Of a DNA stretch of 64,000 nt, positions 58,877 to 64,000 are shown one piece after another (position 1 is the stretch's first letter; every line of letters begins with the position of its first letter). This stretch comes from Deltaproteobacteria bacterium (GTDB lineage: Bacteria; Desulfobacterota; Deferrisomatia; Deferrisomatales; JACRMM01). The notes beneath the pieces are model-generated. The model saw nothing but the letters and a program-made list of their open reading frames with translations. It had not been told where the DNA came from and made no database searches. Made by a program: the position numbers and the translations under genes. The stretch is from positions 62,001 through 126,000 of the forward strand of contig JACRMM010000061.1 in assembly GCA_016214985.1 (NCBI GenBank). Reading direction: 5' to 3'.

Positions 58877-59395
58877 TTACGGGCCCTTGGCGAGCCGCGC
58901 GAAGTCTGCCCGCAGGGCCTGCTCGATGCCGGGGTGGAACCCCCGGTACACCGCCGCGATCTTCCGTTCACGGTCCAGAAGGAAGCTCGCGGGCGCGAAG
59001 GGCACGCCGTAGGCCTCGGCGATGGCGTTGCCGGAGTCCCAGCCGAAGACGAAGGGAAGGGCGTTGTCTGCGACGTACTTCTGGAAATCCCTCGCCGTCA
59101 CGTCGATGAAGATGCCGAGGACCTCGATCGGAGCTCCCGCCGCCCGGACATCCTTCAGGCTCTGGAGCTCCCGGGCACAGGACTGGCACGAGGTCTGGAG
59201 AAAGACGAGCAGCAGCGGCCGGCCCCGTCCCACGTTGTCCAGGGCCATGGCCCCGCCGCTTTGCACCTCCGTGAACGTGAAGTCCGGGGCCCGGCCGCCG
59301 ACGGCCAGGAGCCTGTCGGACCCGGAGGCGGCGCGGGCGCCGCCCGCGCCCGCGAGGTACAGGGCGAGGAGAGCCGCCGCGATGATCCGCTTCAC
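58877..59395 (-). CDS. Exported thioredoxin-like (TlpA/AhpC-type) protein
   Basis: GTG 59395 follows GGAGCCTCAC and gives a signal peptide (IIAAALLALYLAGAGGARA). The 172-residue protein has a thioredoxin fold: VGGRAPDFTFTEVQSGGAMA, LLLVFLQTSCQSCARELQSL with a CXXC active site, then FVFGWDSGNAIAEAYGVPFA and ASFLLDRERKIAAVYRGF. It probably transfers electrons or reduces disulfides outside the cytoplasm. The cytochrome gene ends 10 bases upstream on the same strand, so it may serve maturation or reduction of haem-binding cysteines. Confidence 0.85.
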   Translation of the reverse strand: MKRIIAAALLALYLAGAGGARAASGSDRLLAVGGRAPDFTFTEVQSGGAMALDNVGRGRPLLLVFLQTSCQSCARELQSLKDVRAAGAPIEVLGIFIDVTARDFQKYVADNALPFVFGWDSGNAIAEAYGVPFAPASFLLDRERKIAAVYRGFHPGIEQALRADFARLAKGP

Positions 59396-59405
59396 GTGAG
59401 GCTCC

Positions 59406-60089
59406 TCACCGGCGCTTGAGGTGGCTTCTGCGATTGGACCCGTGAGGGTCGTGGCATTCGGAGCACAGGGCATCGTCCTTGACCTTCTCGTGGTCCTTGG
59501 TGATCGGTCGATTGTGGCAGGCCGTGCACACGACCTCCGGCTTCCAGCGCAGGAACGCCGCGTTTCGTGACCCGTGGGGGTCGTGGCAGGCGCTGCACAG
59601 CCCCTGGGCCACCGGGGTGTGCACGGAGCTGCGGGCCGTGTAGGGCGTGTGGCACCCGTAACACGCCTTGGCGACGTTGGAACCCGGCCCGGGCGGATCG
59701 TTGGGATCGTGGCAGGCCGCGCACTCCTCAGTGAGGACCTTGGGGTGGTACGTGTAGAGGTTTCCGGGTACCTCGGGCGCCACCACCAGGCGCAGGCTCA
59801 GGGTCTCGCCGCCGAAGAGGATCTTCGCCTCCTGGGGCCCGGCCGAAAGGTCGGCGACGCCGGAGAACCGCCCGAGCCATGCGCTGAGCGTGGCCGTCCC
59901 ACCGCTCCACTCCAGGGAGCCCTGACCCGCGGGGGGCTTCGCGTCCTTTCCGATGACCACGAGGTGCCCCGTGGCGAGGGAGCACTCGGCGTCCGGAGCC
60001 AGGAGCTCCAGAGCCTGAGCGGTCGGCGGCGCCGCAGCGGCTACTGCGGCCAGGACCAACACCCCCAAGACATTTCGCGTCTTCGCCAT
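59406..60089 (-). CDS. Multihaem c-type cytochrome (five CXXCH)
   Basis: The 227-residue protein has a signal peptide (VLGVLVLAAVAAAAPPTAQA), a haem-free strand-rich domain of about 95 residues, and a C-terminal half with five CXXCH motifs: EECAACHD, KACYGCHT, GLCSACHDPHGS, VVCTACHNR and ALCSECHDPHGS. The CHDPHGS type belongs to the doubled-CXXCH cytochrome group. It should carry electrons in the periplasm or at the outer surface. Together with the thioredoxin-like gene it suggests anaerobic respiration. Confidence 0.9.
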   Translation of the reverse strand: MAKTRNVLGVLVLAAVAAAAPPTAQALELLAPDAECSLATGHLVVIGKDAKPPAGQGSLEWSGGTATLSAWLGRFSGVADLSAGPQEAKILFGGETLSLRLVVAPEVPGNLYTYHPKVLTEECAACHDPNDPPGPGSNVAKACYGCHTPYTARSSVHTPVAQGLCSACHDPHGSRNAAFLRWKPEVVCTACHNRPITKDHEKVKDDALCSECHDPHGSNRRSHLKRR

Positions 60090-60259
60090 GGCCGTTGTTG
60101 TAACAGATTCCCCTCTCGGAGACCACGGTCAGACACGGCGAGGGCGCAGCCACCCGGGGCAGGCGACGCAGACATCAACCTTGACGCGGCGGCCGCCTCG
60201 GGTGCTCACTGAGGGGGCACTCGCGAGGGCCGGCGCCGAGGCCGGCAGGGAGGGAGCCC

Positions 60260-61180
60260 GTGTCGGCGCAGGCGATGAAGACCGCTTTGGACCGCGTGGC
60301 GGAGGAGGCCAACCGCCTCCTCCTCGGCAAGGCGCACGCCGTGCGCCTTGCGCTTGCCTGTCTGGTGGCACGCGGACACCTCCTCATCGAAGACGTACCC
60401 GGCGTGGGAAAGACGCTCCTGGCCCAGGTGCTGGCCCGCGCCCTGGGCCTTCGGTTCCAGCGCGTCCAGTTCACGAGCGACCTCCTGCCCGCCGACATCC
60501 TCGGGGTTTCGGTGTACGACCGCGAGGCCGGCGCATTCCTCTTCCACCCGGGACCCATCTTTGCGCAGGTCGTGCTGGCCGACGAGATCAATCGTGCCAC
60601 CCCGAAGACCCAGAGCGCGCTGCTCGAGGCGATGGAAGAGCGCCAGGTCACCGTGGAGGGCGAAACGAGGGCGCTCCCGCAGCCGTTCTTCGTGGTCGCG
60701 ACCCAGAACCCGGGGTCCCAGGTAGGGACCTTCCCGCTGCCCGAGTCCCAGCTCGACCGCTTCCTGCTGCGGGTGCGCCTGGGCTACCCCGATCGGGACG
60801 CCGAGCGGGCGCTCCTGCGCGGCCCCGACCGAAGAGAGGCCTTGGAGGGCCTGGCGCCGTGCCTGGCGTCCGACGAACTGGTCGCCACGCAGCAGGCGGT
60901 CTCTCGGGTGCACGTGTCCGAGGCGCTGCTCGACTACGTGCAGGCGCTGCTCGAGGTCACACGGCGCCCCGGGGAGTTCCGGCAGGGCCTGTCCCCCCGG
61001 GCCGGCCTCGCCCTGGTCCGGGCGGCTCAGGCCTGGGCCGTGCTCGACGGCCGAGACTTCGTACTTCCCGAGGACGTGCAGGCCGTCCTCCCCGCCGTCG
61101 CAGCGCACCGCCTCACCCACCCCCGTGAGGACGAGGACGCCGCCCTGCGTCGCCTCCGGGAGGCGGTGCCGGTGAGCTGA
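60260..61180 (+). CDS. MoxR family AAA+ ATPase
   Basis: The 306-residue ATPase starts at GTG 60260 with AGGGAGG upstream. Walker A is VPGVGKTLLAQVLARAL, Walker B VVLADEINRATPKTQ, followed by ALLEAMEERQVTVEGE, VATQNPG and the sensor segment LPESQLDRFLLRV. MoxR proteins act as chaperones for VWA or DUF58-type partners; such a DUF58 gene begins four bases downstream. The three genes form a common operon of unclear cell-envelope or stress function. Confidence 0.93.
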   Translation: MSAQAMKTALDRVAEEANRLLLGKAHAVRLALACLVARGHLLIEDVPGVGKTLLAQVLARALGLRFQRVQFTSDLLPADILGVSVYDREAGAFLFHPGPIFAQVVLADEINRATPKTQSALLEAMEERQVTVEGETRALPQPFFVVATQNPGSQVGTFPLPESQLDRFLLRVRLGYPDRDAERALLRGPDRREALEGLAPCLASDELVATQQAVSRVHVSEALLDYVQALLEVTRRPGEFRQGLSPRAGLALVRAAQAWAVLDGRDFVLPEDVQAVLPAVAAHRLTHPREDEDAALRRLREAVPVS

Positions 61181-61183
61181 CCC

Positions 61184-62173
61184 GTGCACCGCCCCCTCGT
61201 CCGACCGAAATACTGGGGTCGCATCCGGGCAGGGCGCGCCGGCCCCTTCGCCCGGTTCTTCCGGGGGAGGGGACCGGAGCCGGGGCCGGTCACCCTCGAC
61301 CGCTCGCGGGTCTTCGTGCTCCCGACCCGCCACGGCGTCACGCTGGCTCTGGGTCTGGTCGCCATGTTCGTGGGAGCGGTCAACTACGAAAGCAGCCTTG
61401 GCCTCCTGCTCACCTTCTGGCTGGCCAGCACAGCCTTCGTCTCCCTGCTCCACACCTACCACAACCTGGCCCACTTGCGGCTGGGGGCCGGACGGCCGGA
61501 AGCCGTCTTCGCCGGCGCCGAGGCCCGGTTCCCCGTCTGGATGGAGAACCCCTCCGGACGCCCCCGACGGTCCCTGCGGGTACGCGCCGACGAAGGGGAG
61601 GGACCCGAGGCGCGCGCCGCGGTGGAATCGGAGAGCGCGGTAGTGTGGCTCACCCGAACCGCGAGTCAGCGGGGTCGGCTTCGCCTCGGACGGTTCACGA
61701 CCCACACCCGCTACCCCCTGGGCCTCTTTCGGGCTTGGGCACCGTTGGAGCTCGAGACCGCCTGCCTCGTCTATCCGGCACCGGGGCCTCACCGTCCCCT
61801 GCCCACGGACGGCGCGCCCTCGACCGGAGACGCCGACGCCGGCTCCCGAGGAACTGACGACTTCGAGGGGCTGCGCGGATACCTGCCGGGTGACTCGCCG
61901 AGGAGCATTCACTGGCGGGCCTCGGCGCGGTCCGGCGCCCTGCTGACCAAGCTCTGGAGCGGCGGCGCCCCGGCGGTCGTCTGGCTCGCCTGGGAGAACC
62001 TCGACGACCCTGACCCCGAGATTCGACTGAGCGCGCTGTGCCGTTGGGTGCTCGACGCCCACGCGGCCGGCCTGTCGTGGGGGCTCCGCCTGCCCGGGAC
62101 CGAGGTGGCCGCGGCCGGCGGCGACGCCCACCTGCGCCGGTGCCTCGAGGCGCTGGCCCTGTGGCAGCCGTGA
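61184..62173 (+). CDS. DUF58 domain protein
   Basis: The 329-residue protein has two N-terminal membrane segments (GVTLALGLVAMFVGAVNY, LGLLLTFWLASTAFVSLL) and a C-terminal cytoplasmic DUF58 domain with GTDDFEGLRGYLPGDSPRSI followed by HWRASARSG, the family signature. GTG 61184 lies four bases after moxR. The stop is shared with the start of the transglutaminase gene (GTGA). Confidence 0.9.
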   Translation: MHRPLVRPKYWGRIRAGRAGPFARFFRGRGPEPGPVTLDRSRVFVLPTRHGVTLALGLVAMFVGAVNYESSLGLLLTFWLASTAFVSLLHTYHNLAHLRLGAGRPEAVFAGAEARFPVWMENPSGRPRRSLRVRADEGEGPEARAAVESESAVVWLTRTASQRGRLRLGRFTTHTRYPLGLFRAWAPLELETACLVYPAPGPHRPLPTDGAPSTGDADAGSRGTDDFEGLRGYLPGDSPRSIHWRASARSGALLTKLWSGGAPAVVWLAWENLDDPDPEIRLSALCRWVLDAHAAGLSWGLRLPGTEVAAAGGDAHLRRCLEALALWQP

Positions 62174-64000
62174 CCCGGCCCGCTCGGATTCGAGAACGGA
62201 TACCGCCGGCGCTTCTCGGCGCGCTCCTGGCTGCCCTGGCCCTGGCCCTGGCACCCCAGATCCCCTACCTGCCGCCCTGGCTCTCGCTCTTCCTCGCCGC
62301 GTTGGGGGCCTGGCGCCTGCGCCTGGAGATCGCGAGCCAGCCTCTGCCGGGCCGCGTCGTCCTGGCCGCCGTGACCCTCGCCAGCGTGGCCGCCGTACTC
62401 GCGGCCCACCACTTCCTCCCGAGCCTTGACGCCGGCCTCGCAGTCCTCGCACTCCTCACGGGGCTGAAGCTCCTGGAGCTTCGAAGCGACCGAGACCGCG
62501 TCCTGACGGTCTTTCTCGGCTACCTTCTGGTGCTCGGGGACTTCCTCCAAAACCAGTCGACGTCCATGGCCGCCTACGGGGTGGTCTCCGTGCTCGCGCT
62601 CACGGCGACCCTGGCCGCAATGGCGGCCGCCGGGGAGGCTCGCCGCCCCCGAGCCCACCTGCGCCTGGCCGGGGCGCTCCTCACCCAAGCCGCCCCTCTC
62701 ACCGTTGCCCTCTTCGTCTTGTTCCCGCGCGTCGCGGCCCCCCTGTGGCGGCTCGCCCGGGCGGACCCGGGCACGGCCGTCTCCGGGCTGTCCGACCAGC
62801 TGGAGCCGGGCAGCGTGAGCCGGTTGCTCGTCTCGGGCGAGGTGGCCTTTCGGGTCGCCTTCCACGGCGCCGCGCCGCCCCCCGCTTTGCTCTACTGGCG
62901 CGGGCCGGTGTTCGACCAGACCGACGGGACCCGGTGGACCGCCACGCGACGCCGAGCGGCGCCGTTTCCGGTCACCGCCAGCGGCGCCGAGTCCGAGTAC
63001 ACCGTGACCCTCGAGCCCCACGGCGGCCCCTGGCTGCTCGCGCTCGACCTGCCCCTGGCCGCCCCCGAGAGCGCATTCCTCACGCCGGGGCGCTCGATCC
63101 GTTCGCTCCGGCCCGTGGCCCAGCGGATCCGCTACGAGGCCCGGTCGCACCTGGGAGCCGAGAGCCGGGCCCCGGACCCCGAAGGGCGCGCCCTCGGGCT
63201 TCAGGTCCCCGAGCAGGTCAGCCGCCGCGTGAGAGACCTGGCGCTGGGGTGGCGAAGCCGAGCCCGCTCCGACGGGGGAACGGTGGCCGCGGCGCTTCGG
63301 TACTTCCGCCAGGAGCCCTTCGTCTACACACTCCGGCCACCTCGGCTGGGCAATGACCCGGTAGACCAGTTCCTCTTCGAGACGCGCCGGGGCTTCTGCG
63401 AGCACTACGCCGCCGCCTTCGCCCTCCTGATGCGCGCGGCCGGGGTGCCCGCGCGGGTCGTGACCGGCTACCTGGGGGGCGAGCAGAATCCTCTCGGAGA
63501 CTACTGGGTCGTGCACCAGGCCGACGCCCACGCGTGGGCTGAGGTGTACCTGGACGGCAGGGGCTGGGTGCGGGTCGACCCCACCGCCGCGGTCGCCCCG
63601 GAGCGCGTCGAGCTCGGCATCGACCCGGGAGCTGCGGCACAGGGGGCCGTGCGGTTCCGCGTTCCCGGCGCGGGCACGTTCGCCGACAGGCTCCGGCAGC
63701 TGAGGGACTCACTCGACAACGGCTGGAACCAGTGGGTGCTCGGCTACGACCTCGAACGGCAGCTCGCACTGCTGGCCCACCTGGGTCTCCCCTCGGCGAG
63801 TTGGGCCGACCTGGCCCTGTGGCTCGCCGCGTGTACCGTGCTGCTGCTCCCGCTCGTCTGGGTCCAGGTGGCCCGGCCCCGTCGCGCGAGGCCCGACCCG
63901 GTCCAGGCCGCCTACCGGGACTACTGCCGCCGGCTCGCCCGGGCGGGGTTCGCGCGTCCGCCCTGGGAAGGTCCGATCGCCTTCCGGGATCGCGTGGTTG
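62170..64000 (+). CDS. TgpA-like membrane transglutaminase, partial at the window end
   Basis: From GTG 62170 the frame stays open to the end of the window (610 codons). Several membrane segments (ALLGALLAALALALAPQIPY, GLAVLALLTGLKLLEL, LTQAAPLTVALFVLFPRVAA) lead into an extracytoplasmic part. The transglutaminase core has all three catalytic residues: C in RRGFCEHYAAAFALLMR, H in HQADAHAWAEVYLDGRGW and D in VDPTAAVAP. A further membrane segment (LALWLAACTVLLLPLVW) and the start of a DUF4129-like tail follow. TgpA proteins with MoxR and DUF58 are a standard set. Confidence 0.92.
   Translation, partial: MTRPARIRERIPPALLGALLAALALALAPQIPYLPPWLSLFLAALGAWRLRLEIASQPLPGRVVLAAVTLASVAAVLAAHHFLPSLDAGLAVLALLTGLKLLELRSDRDRVLTVFLGYLLVLGDFLQNQSTSMAAYGVVSVLALTATLAAMAAAGEARRPRAHLRLAGALLTQAAPLTVALFVLFPRVAAPLWRLARADPGTAVSGLSDQLEPGSVSRLLVSGEVAFRVAFHGAAPPPALLYWRGPVFDQTDGTRWTATRRRAAPFPVTASGAESEYTVTLEPHGGPWLLALDLPLAAPESAFLTPGRSIRSLRPVAQRIRYEARSHLGAESRAPDPEGRALGLQVPEQVSRRVRDLALGWRSRARSDGGTVAAALRYFRQEPFVYTLRPPRLGNDPVDQFLFETRRGFCEHYAAAFALLMRAAGVPARVVTGYLGGEQNPLGDYWVVHQADAHAWAEVYLDGRGWVRVDPTAAVAPERVELGIDPGAAAQGAVRFRVPGAGTFADRLRQLRDSLDNGWNQWVLGYDLERQLALLAHLGLPSASWADLALWLAACTVLLLPLVWVQVARPRRARPDPVQAAYRDYCRRLARAGFARPPWEGPIAFRDRVV

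Noticed and set aside
60206-62452. A 748-codon minus-strand frame
   Set aside because: It is antisense to the moxR, DUF58 and transglutaminase genes, which have full family motifs on the plus strand.

Overview
The window is a GC-rich (roughly two-thirds G+C) bacterial chromosome segment. Several features point to an anaerobic or facultatively anaerobic deltaproteobacterium-like lineage: a 2-hydroxyacyl-CoA dehydratase/benzoyl-CoA-reductase type subunit with its ATP-dependent activator, a five-haem c-type cytochrome beside a thioredoxin-like exported protein, and a gammaproteobacterial-type Asd. This assignment is inferred from gene content only; no rRNA is present.

Layout. 1-6.8 kb is backbone: the end of a dehydratase subunit, its activator ATPase, a radical SAM protein, a promoter-led operon of an ABC-type binding protein plus sensor kinase plus response regulator, and convergent asd. 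At 7.0 kb a tRNA-Leu(CAG) is followed by its terminator and a P4-type tyrosine integrase, the signature of an integrative element. 8.6-13.1 kb carries element-type genes: an unknown protein of low G+C, an AlpA-like regulator, a Prim-Pol/DUF3987 replication protein and small proteins.

13.5-33.8 kb is a complete, apparently intact type III-A CRISPR-Cas locus: cas6, a CARF effector, cas10/csm1, csm2, csm3, csm4, csm5, then after a strong hairpin a four-gene adaptation module cas2-cas1-cas1'-cas2'. The second Cas1 has lost its catalytic residues. An array of 44 repeats and 43 spacers follows. Directly after the last, degenerate repeat comes a tightly packed accessory operon: a CCA-enzyme-like HD phosphohydrolase, a TIGR02710-type CARF-HEPN ribonuclease, a CARF-adenosine deaminase fusion, a NUDIX hydrolase and an NE0113-family CARF protein (ring-nuclease-like). 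The locus therefore holds four CARF proteins with different output domains plus three nucleotide-processing enzymes. My inference is that cyclic oligoadenylate made by Cas10 switches on RNA cleavage and nucleotide deamination, with further enzymes clearing products and the signal.

33.8-35.4 kb is a decayed boundary with a coding remnant, a bidirectional terminator and a broken MNT/HEPN pair. 35.5-55.6 kb, minus strand, is a seven-gene cluster of exported proteins: an outer-membrane beta-barrel-like protein, a lipoprotein, a 2,729-residue exported protein that starts with the same module as the lipoprotein, two small paralogous Cys-containing exported proteins, a fibronectin-III-like protein and a 1,996-residue lipoprotein with seven Big_5-like repeats, two Ig-like domains and an RCC1-like propeller. 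It looks like a dedicated surface-structure system of unknown role. 56.3-64 kb holds a DUF6973-like protein next to a lipoprotein, a DUF362 iron-sulfur protein, the thioredoxin-like and cytochrome genes, and a MoxR-DUF58-TgpA transglutaminase operon that runs off the window.
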